From assembly GCA_902595825.1 (NCBI GenBank), contig CACJRP010000015.1, positions 1 through 34,005 of the forward strand: a stretch of 34,005 nucleotides of DNA, read 5' to 3'. Below are positions 14,943 through 22,523 of the stretch, piece after piece (the stretch's first letter is position 1; each line of letters begins with the position of its first letter). The position numbers and the translations under genes are program-made. Below the pieces are notes generated by a model, which did no database searches, was not told where the DNA came from, and was given only the letters and a program-made list of their open reading frames with translations. Source of the DNA: an uncultured Bacteroidota bacterium. GTDB lineage: Bacteria; Bacteroidota; Bacteroidia; Flavobacteriales; Flavobacteriaceae.

Positions 14943-14960
14943 TTATTTACCTATGCAAAA
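14943..14960 (+). other. mnmE 3' end as candidate attachment-site core
   Basis: The last six codons of mnmE (Phe-Cys-Ile-Gly-Lys-stop, minus strand) give TTATTTACCTATGCAAAA on the + strand, matching 4791-4808 at 16 of 18 positions in direct orientation. The homologous site in gammaproteobacteria is the SGI1 attB. Confidence 0.5.
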
Positions 14961-16319
14961 TTTAGAAAATATATTAGATAGAATATCATCATTAGTAACC
15001 TCTCCAGTAACTTCGCCCAGATGATATAGAACCTGCTTTAAATCTACAGTGAGTAAATCAGATGGAACATTATTTTTTAATCCACTTTTGACGTTGTTAA
15101 TTTCCTTTTTTGCATTACTTAGGGCCGTGTAGTGTCTGCTATTTGTAATTATCAATTTATTAGAAAAATTCTGATTTAAATTTTCAATAATTGTATCTTT
15201 TAAATAAGTTACATCTTTTTTCTCTTTTGTATTCATAAATATTGAATTTAATCTTGTCTTTTTAATGTGTTTTTTTACTAAATCTGCCTTTGTAAAAATT
15301 AGTATTATTACCTTTTCTTTATATTTATTTTTTAATTTTTTAAATTCATTTATTTCTAAGTCTATTTTTCTATCTGTAGATGCCAAATCAATTAAATAAA
15401 GAACTATTTCAGATTTATTGATGCTTTTAAAAGTTCTTGAAATTCCAATTTTTTCAATTTCATCTTCTGTTTTTCTTATTCCAGCAGTGTCTATAAAACG
15501 AAATAATCTACCTTCTAGATTAAATGTATCTTCAATTATATCTCTGGTTGTTCCTGCAATTGGACTTGTAATTGCTTTATCTTCATTTAGAATGGAATTT
15601 AATAAAGTTGATTTCCCTACGTTGGGAGCACCCACAATTGATACTGGGATTCCATCCTTCAAGGCATTTCCATATTTAAAAGAATCAACTAGGTCAGAAA
15701 TAAATACTTCAACATTATTGAGTAATGATAAAAATTTATCCCTAGATGCAAATTCCACATCCTCTTCACTGAAATCAAGTTCTAACTCTATTAAGCTTGT
15801 TAGATTTAATAACTCGTCTCTCATTTTCTTAATTTCATTACTTACACCTCCTCTCATTTGATTTAATGCTATTTTGTGGCTTGTTTTAGAGTTGGAAGCA
15901 ATCAAATCAGAAATACCCTCAGCCTGAATTAAATCCATTTTGCCGTTTAGGTATGATCTTAAAGAAAACTCTCCAGGATTTGCAGTTCTTATACCATTGT
16001 CAGAAAGTAATTCCATAATTCTGTTTTGTATGTAGATTGAGCCATGACAAAATATTTCTACCATATCCTCACCTGTGAATGAATTTGGTTTTTTTAGTTT
16101 AGATATTATTACCTCATCTATTATTTCATCGTTATGCTGAATAATTCCAAGATAATTTTTATTAATTTTTAAATCCGAGTATTTTTTTTGTTTGAGTTTA
16201 GGTCTAAAAACCTTTTCAACTATGTTGTGGCTTTTATCCCCCGATACTCTTATTATGGAAATTGCCCCTTGTCCTTGTGGGGACGAAATTACGGCAATTG
16301 TATCTTTATCAAACATCAT
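14943..16319 (-). CDS. mnmE: tRNA-modifying GTPase MnmE
   Basis: The protein has 458 residues. With MnmG it makes the carboxymethylaminomethyl/aminomethyl modification of U34 in certain tRNAs. The N-terminal formyl-THF-binding domain opens with DTIAVISSPQGQGAISIIRVSG. The central helical domain carries the inserted G domain: GAPNVGKS (230-237), TTRD (257-260), DTAG (277-280) and TKAD. The protein ends in the catalytic FCIGK (454-458). Length is normal. The start ATG 16319 shares its A with the TAA stop of the upstream GNAT gene (TAATG), so translation is probably coupled. Its 3' end may be an integration target. Confidence 0.97.
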   Translation of the reverse strand: MMFDKDTIAVISSPQGQGAISIIRVSGDKSHNIVEKVFRPKLKQKKYSDLKINKNYLGIIQHNDEIIDEVIISKLKKPNSFTGEDMVEIFCHGSIYIQNRIMELLSDNGIRTANPGEFSLRSYLNGKMDLIQAEGISDLIASNSKTSHKIALNQMRGGVSNEIKKMRDELLNLTSLIELELDFSEEDVEFASRDKFLSLLNNVEVFISDLVDSFKYGNALKDGIPVSIVGAPNVGKSTLLNSILNEDKAITSPIAGTTRDIIEDTFNLEGRLFRFIDTAGIRKTEDEIEKIGISRTFKSINKSEIVLYLIDLASTDRKIDLEINEFKKLKNKYKEKVIILIFTKADLVKKHIKKTRLNSIFMNTKEKKDVTYLKDTIIENLNQNFSNKLIITNSRHYTALSNAKKEINNVKSGLKNNVPSDLLTVDLKQVLYHLGEVTGEVTNDDILSNIFSKFCIGK

Positions 16320-17443
16320 TATATTTTAAGACTAAAGGTTGTGCGTTTCTTGTGAAGTTTGTGTTCATAATTTTTCCACAATTGATGAATTGAGATATTT
16401 TCTTCCAATTCTGGATTAGTTTCAACTTCTGTTATGCCTTTTTTATTAAATAACTTTTGAATTTCATTAAATAAAATTGCTATTACACCTTTATTTTGGT
16501 ATTTAGGATCTACACCAATTAAATAAAAAGAGGCCCTGTTATTAAAATATTTTGCCTTTAAAAGATAAAAAATACCAAAAGGAAAAAGTTTTCCATTAGC
16601 ATTTTTCATTGCTTTTGTGAATGATGGCATAATTATTACAAAAGCAATTAATTTTTTTGAATTATCGGACACACACTTAATGTACTCTGGATGGGCATAT
16701 TTTAAATATTTTTCTTTATAATATTTTATTTGATATTTTTGGATTGGAACAAAAGTTTGAAGACTTGAATATGTTTTTTCAATTAGTTGAAACATTTCAT
16801 TCACATAAGGTTCAACTTCACTAATCTTCTTAAAGTGTAACACTTTTAAGTTATATCTTTCTATGATTAGTTTTCCGAATTTTCTAACTTTTTCTGGAGA
16901 GTTTTTGAAATCAGGTATTTTAATTTCAAATTCTATCCATTGAGCTAATTTTTTCATTTTGAGTTTCTCCATGTGGGTAGGGTAGTAAGGGTAATTATAA
17001 TTAGTTATGATGGTATTCATTTTGTCATAACCTTTAATGAGCATTCCTGCCTTATCCATGTTAGAAAACCCTACTGGCCCTTCAATGAAATCCATTTTTC
17101 TGGATTTTCCAAATTTCTTTACCTCGTCTATTAATAATCTAGTTACTTCAAGATCATCAACAACATCAAACCATCCAAACCTCACCTTGTTCTTCTTCAA
17201 CTTATTGACCTCAAACCAATTAACTATCGCCGCTATTCTTCCTACAATCTTTTTTTCTCTGTATGCTAGGAATAATGAAACATCAGATGTTCTAAAGGCA
17301 GGATTTTTCTCTTTATTTAAAAAAAATAATTCTTCATTTTTAATAGGAGGTACCCAAAAAGGATTTTTTTTGTAAAGATCAAATTGAAAATTAACAAATG
17401 CTTTAAGTTCAGATTTTGTTTTTACCTCTGTAATTTCAATCAT
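16319..17443 (-). CDS. GNAT-superfamily N-acetyltransferase-like protein
   Basis: The protein has 374 residues from ATG 17443. The C-terminal half has the GNAT pattern: a strand RASFYLIGVDPKYQNKGVIAILFNEI, with the acetyl-CoA-binding segment close to Q/RxxG-x-A/G, then ITEVETNPELEENISIHQLWKNY. The N-terminal part (VKTKSELKAFVNFQFDLYKKNPFWVPP) is typical of a Bacteroidota-wide family, sometimes wrongly labelled 'GTP cyclohydrolase'. The acceptor substrate is unknown. It overlaps the upstream outer-membrane gene by 8 bases and mnmE by 1 base, forming a tight three-gene unit. Confidence 0.78.
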   Translation of the reverse strand: MIEITEVKTKSELKAFVNFQFDLYKKNPFWVPPIKNEELFFLNKEKNPAFRTSDVSLFLAYREKKIVGRIAAIVNWFEVNKLKKNKVRFGWFDVVDDLEVTRLLIDEVKKFGKSRKMDFIEGPVGFSNMDKAGMLIKGYDKMNTIITNYNYPYYPTHMEKLKMKKLAQWIEFEIKIPDFKNSPEKVRKFGKLIIERYNLKVLHFKKISEVEPYVNEMFQLIEKTYSSLQTFVPIQKYQIKYYKEKYLKYAHPEYIKCVSDNSKKLIAFVIIMPSFTKAMKNANGKLFPFGIFYLLKAKYFNNRASFYLIGVDPKYQNKGVIAILFNEIQKLFNKKGITEVETNPELEENISIHQLWKNYEHKLHKKRTTFSLKI

Positions 17444-18491
17444 TTTTCGGTTTTTTCTTTGCCTTTTTGTTTCTTTTTTTGTCTTCTTTCTGTGCCTTTT
17501 TAGAACCTTTGATATACATCCTTTCTTCTTTTCTCATCAACTTTTCTTCTAATTTTATCTCAGGGTCAACATCTTTATGAAAATCCAATCTGTAAGATGC
17601 TCCTAGGTTGAAAAAGAAAATTGATGGTGAATTTTTAGTGTTAGATCCAAGTGTAGCTTCAATCTGCAAATCATCACTAACAAGATATGCTGCACCAGTT
17701 CTAAATATTTGATCTTTATATAAATTGCTTGAAAAGTTCTGAGTTTCAATATATACAGACCATTTTTCGTTAATTGTATGTGTTAATGTAAGAATATAGC
17801 TAAGCTCAGGGAATTCTGAAGAAATTCTGTTGTAAATAAAATTAGTCACAAATACCCATCTTCCAAAAAAGTGAGATTGAGTTGCTAAAATGGCTTTTCC
17901 TGTAAAACTAGGTTCAACAGAATCATCCCTTGGAATTCCAAAATATAATGGTGGCCTAAGTTCTTCAAAAACATTTCCATAAGGGAAAGGATTTTCTTTT
18001 TCTAAAATAAAATTTCCACCAAGGGTAAGAGAAACAGCTGGTATCAAATCTCTTAGTTTGAAACCATTATTCGCTTTCCAACTATAAACATTTACTTTCC
18101 TTTCCTTTTTAAAAGGGTCATAAATTAGATATTTAATTCCTAAAAAATTATTCAAAAAACCTTTTCTACTTGATTTTAAAGATGGGTTGGTTAAGAGGTT
18201 ATCAATTTTATCGAATTGGTATACGCCATCATAGGTCAATTCAATTTTTTCCGACAGTAAGCCATACCTTACAGATAGAAATAAGAGACTTGCATTAACT
18301 TGAGAGTTGTTATAACTTCTATGCTTATATGTTCTTAATTCGCTACCACCTTCAAATTGAACAACGTTTTTTCCCACTGAAAATGACCCGATAGATGCGC
18401 CTGGTCTATTTGAATTAATTTGATCCGTGTACTGTCCATATAAAATTAAAATATCAAACATTGAAATCAAAAAAGCGAAATAGCATTTCAT
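17436..18491 (-). CDS. Outer-membrane beta-barrel protein (Phenol_MetA_deg-like)
   Basis: The protein has 351 residues from ATG 18491 (an in-frame TTG precedes it). A signal peptide ends near ILILYGQ (residue 20). The mature start NSNRPGASIGSFSVGKNVVQFEGG matches the 'RPG-x-x-x-x-x-x-VGK-x-x-x-Q-x-E-x-G' opening of the MetA-pathway-of-phenol-degradation family, a set of outer-membrane barrels often called 'transporter'. Alternating aromatic strands follow. The last 40 residues form an unusual Lys-rich tail (KKAQKEDKKRNKKAKKKPKND) that would be periplasmic. It heads a unit with GNAT and mnmE. No evidence was seen for phenol degradation itself. Confidence 0.72.
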   Translation of the reverse strand: MKCYFAFLISMFDILILYGQYTDQINSNRPGASIGSFSVGKNVVQFEGGSELRTYKHRSYNNSQVNASLLFLSVRYGLLSEKIELTYDGVYQFDKIDNLLTNPSLKSSRKGFLNNFLGIKYLIYDPFKKERKVNVYSWKANNGFKLRDLIPAVSLTLGGNFILEKENPFPYGNVFEELRPPLYFGIPRDDSVEPSFTGKAILATQSHFFGRWVFVTNFIYNRISSEFPELSYILTLTHTINEKWSVYIETQNFSSNLYKDQIFRTGAAYLVSDDLQIEATLGSNTKNSPSIFFFNLGASYRLDFHKDVDPEIKLEEKLMRKEERMYIKGSKKAQKEDKKRNKKAKKKPKND

Positions 18492-18614
18492 CAAAAGAAA
18501 TATAATAATTCCTAAAAATAAAAACTAAAGATCATTTAAAGAATAACTTTCTTGTTTAATTATTTTCAAATTTAATTTTACCTATATTGGATAAATTCCC
18601 TTAAATTAACATTG

Positions 18615-21035
18615 ATGAAGAAGATTTTAAATTCTGAAATTCTGTCCCATTTTATTTATATTTCTTCCTTTTCACTTTTATCTCTTTTTATCTTTTATCC
18701 AATTCTACAAGGCAAAAAAATAATGCAATCTGACACTCAACAGTATCTTGCTATGTCTAGACAACTGCAAGATTTTAGGATTGAAAAAGGTGAAGAATTA
18801 TATTGGATTGATAACGCATACTGCGGGATGCCAACTTTTCAACTAGGAGCTAAGTATCCATATGATTTGTTAACTCCTATTCACAAAATCTTGAAATTTT
18901 TACCACACCCCTCCTATATAATCTTTATTTATATGTTAGGATTTTATGTTTTTATTTTAAGTTTAGGATTTAAAAATAGATTTGCATTTTTTGGTGCCAT
19001 ATGCTACAGTCTCTCAACATACTTATTGATAATTATTCAAGTGGGTCACAATACTAAAGCCATAGCACTTGGATATTTACCAATGGTCTTCGCATCATTA
19101 AATTACATCTTTAAAAATAAGTCAACTTGGCCTATAATTCTTTTATCACTACTTACAGCACTTCAAATAAGAGCTAATCACTATCAAATTAGTTATTACA
19201 TGTTTATTTTAATTGGAATTTTTTTGAGTTTCAAACTTTTTGAATCCATTAGAGACAAAAAATTAAGATCCTTTGGATTCAAAATCTTTAATATCTTTTT
19301 TTCAGTTTTAATTGCACTTGGATTAAATGCTACAAGTTTATTTTCAACATTTGAGTATTCTAAGTTTAGCACAAGAGGTAAAAGTGACATAAGAATTAAT
19401 GAAAGTGGGGAATTATTGGAAGTTACTAATGGTCTTTCATATGACTATATCACTCAATTTAGCATGGGGATATTCGAAAGTTTAAATATAATTATTCCAA
19501 GGGTAAATGGTGGATCCTCTACTGAAAATTTAGGACTTGATTCTAATTTTTACAAAGAAATAAGAAATTTAGGTTTGTCACCTTCTCAGTCAGCCAGTTT
19601 TTCAAGCAATGTTCCTACGTATTGGGGAGAACAGCCAATTCTTGAAGCACCTCCATACGTAGGAATAACAGTAGTTTTTCTAGCTTTTTTTACATTATTT
19701 ATTCCGTCGATTCGAAAAAAATATAGTTGGTTATATTTAGGTATTGTTTTGTCTCTTCTTTTATCATGGGGAAAAAATTTTGATTTATTGACTAAAATTT
19801 TTGTTGAATACTTTCCCTTATATAGTAAGTTTAGAGCTGTTTCATCTATACAAGTAATATTAGAATTTTGTTTTCCCATTCTTGCTACAATTAGTTTATA
19901 TTCATTTTTTGAAATACCAAGAAATAAATCCTTTCCTGCTTTAATTAAAACCTATATGTCGTTTTTGACTTTACTAGTTTTAATTTATATTTCATCTTTC
20001 ACTTTAAGTTTTTCTAGTCCAATGGATAACTATTATGGACAAATTTTTGGATCTGAGATAATGCAGTTGATAAAAAAAGCTCGATTAGATATTTTTAAAA
20101 ATGATGTTTTAAGAGGTATTTTTTTAGTAACCCTAGTTTTTGCGACTTTTTTCCTGTTCCTCAAGAATAAAATAAATAATAAAATGGTTTTTATATTTAT
20201 CTTATTTGTTGTTTTTTTTGATTTAATAAATATTAGTAACAGATACCTAGATAGAGATTTATTTTTAAAGCCAAGTAGAATTAATAAATTCTACAATGAA
20301 AATAGTGCGGATAAAGAGATACTAAAAGATACTTCTTATTTTCGAGTTTTTGACCCTAAATCGACAATGCAAAACGCTAGGGCATCATTTTTTCATAATT
20401 CCGTTGGTGGTTATCATGGAGCGAAACCTAGAAGACTTGAGCAATTTTTTAAATTATTTTTAAAAAGTAAAAAAACTGCACTTTTGGATATACTAAATAT
20501 AAAGTATATAATAGAACAAAATGAAGGAAATGCAAAAGCAATTGAGAACCCCAATAATCTAGGTCCAGCTTGGTTCGTTGAAAAAACCATTTTTTTTGAA
20601 AACCCTGACAGTGTTTACATGAATCTTTTAAATTTCGATCTTAGAAAAACAGCAATAATAGAGCATAAAGATCATGATATTATGACTTATTCTAATGAAA
20701 AAAGAATATCTCAAATTGAGTTAATAAAAAATAATACTAATGAAAAAATTTATTCCATAGATTCAAATAAATCTGGATTTGTCGTTTTTTCAGAAATGTT
20801 TTATCCGGGATGGAAGGCCGAAATTAATAATGCAGAAGTAGAGTTTTACAAAGTAAATTTCATTTTAAGAGGTCTCTTTGTTCCAAAAGGGAATAGTACA
20901 ATTAAATTTTATTTTCAACCAAGATCAGTAAAATATGGGAGTTTATTTCAAATTTTATCAATAATAGTATTGGGAGTATTAATTTTTTATTCATCAAAAA
21001 AAATAATTTTAAACAAAAATAGGATTACCTCATGA
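18615..21035 (+). CDS. YfhO-family polytopic membrane protein
   Basis: The protein has 806 residues from ATG 18615 (the preceding TTG gives one more residue). It is a large membrane protein of the YfhO type (GT-C-like fold) with about a dozen hydrophobic helices in residues 10-530. An extracytoplasmic C-terminal domain follows, containing the typical FVVFSEMFYPGWKAEINNAEVEFYKVNFILRGLFVPKG segment and a final helix. The early motif MQSDTQQYLAM (with DTQ) sits where GT-C enzymes bind the lipid-linked donor. Family members modify teichoic acid or other surface glycans, but the acceptor here is unknown. The stop overlaps the start of the flippase gene (ATGA). Confidence 0.88.
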   Translation: MKKILNSEILSHFIYISSFSLLSLFIFYPILQGKKIMQSDTQQYLAMSRQLQDFRIEKGEELYWIDNAYCGMPTFQLGAKYPYDLLTPIHKILKFLPHPSYIIFIYMLGFYVFILSLGFKNRFAFFGAICYSLSTYLLIIIQVGHNTKAIALGYLPMVFASLNYIFKNKSTWPIILLSLLTALQIRANHYQISYYMFILIGIFLSFKLFESIRDKKLRSFGFKIFNIFFSVLIALGLNATSLFSTFEYSKFSTRGKSDIRINESGELLEVTNGLSYDYITQFSMGIFESLNIIIPRVNGGSSTENLGLDSNFYKEIRNLGLSPSQSASFSSNVPTYWGEQPILEAPPYVGITVVFLAFFTLFIPSIRKKYSWLYLGIVLSLLLSWGKNFDLLTKIFVEYFPLYSKFRAVSSIQVILEFCFPILATISLYSFFEIPRNKSFPALIKTYMSFLTLLVLIYISSFTLSFSSPMDNYYGQIFGSEIMQLIKKARLDIFKNDVLRGIFLVTLVFATFFLFLKNKINNKMVFIFILFVVFFDLINISNRYLDRDLFLKPSRINKFYNENSADKEILKDTSYFRVFDPKSTMQNARASFFHNSVGGYHGAKPRRLEQFFKLFLKSKKTALLDILNIKYIIEQNEGNAKAIENPNNLGPAWFVEKTIFFENPDSVYMNLLNFDLRKTAIIEHKDHDIMTYSNEKRISQIELIKNNTNEKIYSIDSNKSGFVVFSEMFYPGWKAEINNAEVEFYKVNFILRGLFVPKGNSTIKFYFQPRSVKYGSLFQILSIIVLGVLIFYSSKKIILNKNRITS

Positions 21036-22504
21036 GTTTAATTGTAAAACAATCATTTTCAAATATTATTATCATTCTATTCGCATTTACACTAGGTGCA
21101 TTAAATACTCTTTTCTTTTATCCAAGAATAATAGGAGCAGAGTTTTATGGAATAATATTAATCCTTTTAGCTCAATCAAATATAGTTCAACCTGTTTTTT
21201 CTTTTGGTCTTCAGCATAGTGTTATTAAGTTTTTTTCATCTGTAAAATCTAAAAAAGAAAAAGATCAAATATTAATTTTGTCATTAATTTTTCCAATTGC
21301 TATTATTGTACCACTTTCAATTTTATTCATATATAATTACAATTCCATTGGAAACTACTTGTCTACAGAAAATCCTGAAATTAAAAATTATATTTACATA
21401 ATTATTTCCATTGCAATTTCAACTGCCTATTTTGAAATTTTTTATAGTTGGTGCAAGGTTCAAATGAGAACAGTATTTGGGAATTTTTTGAAAGAGTTTT
21501 ATCAAAGATTTTTAATTACGGTTTTACTTTTTCTTTATTTCTTAGGTCTAATTGATTTTAAATATTTTACTTATTTTTTGATCTTTGGTTATTATTTAAG
21601 ATTGATTATCATTATTTTTTATAGTCTCTCAATCTATAGTCCTGATTTTAAAATTACAATGCCTTTGAATTTAAAAGAGATTTTATATTATAGTCTTTTA
21701 ATTTTTCTATCGGGTTTTGGAGCAAGCATTATAATTGACGTTGATGCAGCAATGCTTGGAAAACTTGTTCAAGATGAGTTGGTTGCATATTACAAAGTAG
21801 CAATTTTCATAGCTGCAATAATTGATGCTCCATCCAGAGCACTTTTCCAAATATTGAATCCTATGGTTGCGGAGACAATAAATAGGAACAACATTCAGGA
21901 ATTGGAAAGATTATATAAAAAAAGTTCTTCAAATTTACTGTTGATATCTGGTTTCATTTCAGTTTTAATATGCTCTAATATTAATGATATATATGAAATA
22001 ATATACTTTCTTAATTTAGATAATGGATTTAGAATTGCAATACCAGTTGTATTTTATATATCAGTATCCAAGCTGTCTGGTGCATTAGCTGGTTGTGTGA
22101 ATAGTATTATTGCAAATTCAAAATATTATTATACAGTCCCTTTATTTTCTATTTCCTCCGCAATTGGTGTAATTTTCCTTAACATTCTTTTTATAAATAA
22201 AATTGGTTTTATTGGCGCTGCTATATCTACTATGATTATTATAGTATTATTTAATTTTTTGAAAATAATTTTTGTAATGTTAAAATTTAATATACAGCCA
22301 TTGTCGAAAAAAACAGTCTCAATATCAATTTTAATTTTAACAACTTATTTCTTATTTTTTAATTTAAATATATCAACCGATTTTTTAATTAATTTGATTT
22401 TTAAGTCCATACTAACACTAATTACATATTTGTCAATTTCTTATTTTTTGAATTTATCTGACGATTTAAACTCATTTTTAAGATTTAATCGAAAAAGTAA
22501 ATAA
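21032..22504 (+). CDS. Polysaccharide flippase (Wzx/MOP superfamily)
   Basis: The protein has 490 residues from ATG 21032, overlapping the YfhO stop by 4 bases. About 12-14 hydrophobic helices span the protein. The MOP/Wzx-type features include the N-terminal TLGALNTLFFYPRIIGAEFYGIILILLA segment and the central ASIIIDVDAAMLGKLVQDELVAYYKVAIFIAAI stretch with acidic residues typical of flippases. It is expected to move a lipid-linked glycan across the inner membrane. Pairing with a GT-C-like YfhO protein supports a shared surface-glycan pathway. It converges on uvrA with a 19-base gap and no clear terminator. Confidence 0.85.
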   Translation: MSLIVKQSFSNIIIILFAFTLGALNTLFFYPRIIGAEFYGIILILLAQSNIVQPVFSFGLQHSVIKFFSSVKSKKEKDQILILSLIFPIAIIVPLSILFIYNYNSIGNYLSTENPEIKNYIYIIISIAISTAYFEIFYSWCKVQMRTVFGNFLKEFYQRFLITVLLFLYFLGLIDFKYFTYFLIFGYYLRLIIIIFYSLSIYSPDFKITMPLNLKEILYYSLLIFLSGFGASIIIDVDAAMLGKLVQDELVAYYKVAIFIAAIIDAPSRALFQILNPMVAETINRNNIQELERLYKKSSSNLLLISGFISVLICSNINDIYEIIYFLNLDNGFRIAIPVVFYISVSKLSGALAGCVNSIIANSKYYYTVPLFSISSAIGVIFLNILFINKIGFIGAAISTMIIIVLFNFLKIIFVMLKFNIQPLSKKTVSISILILTTYFLFFNLNISTDFLINLIFKSILTLITYLSISYFLNLSDDLNSFLRFNRKSK

Positions 22505-22523
22505 AACAATTCTAACCAATTCT

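Noticed and set aside
15418-15861. 147-residue ORF antisense to mnmE, and other long antisense ORFs (3668-4039, 5507-5755, 17037-17375, 26484-26786)
   Set aside because: They lie wholly opposite well-supported genes and show no family motif or start context.
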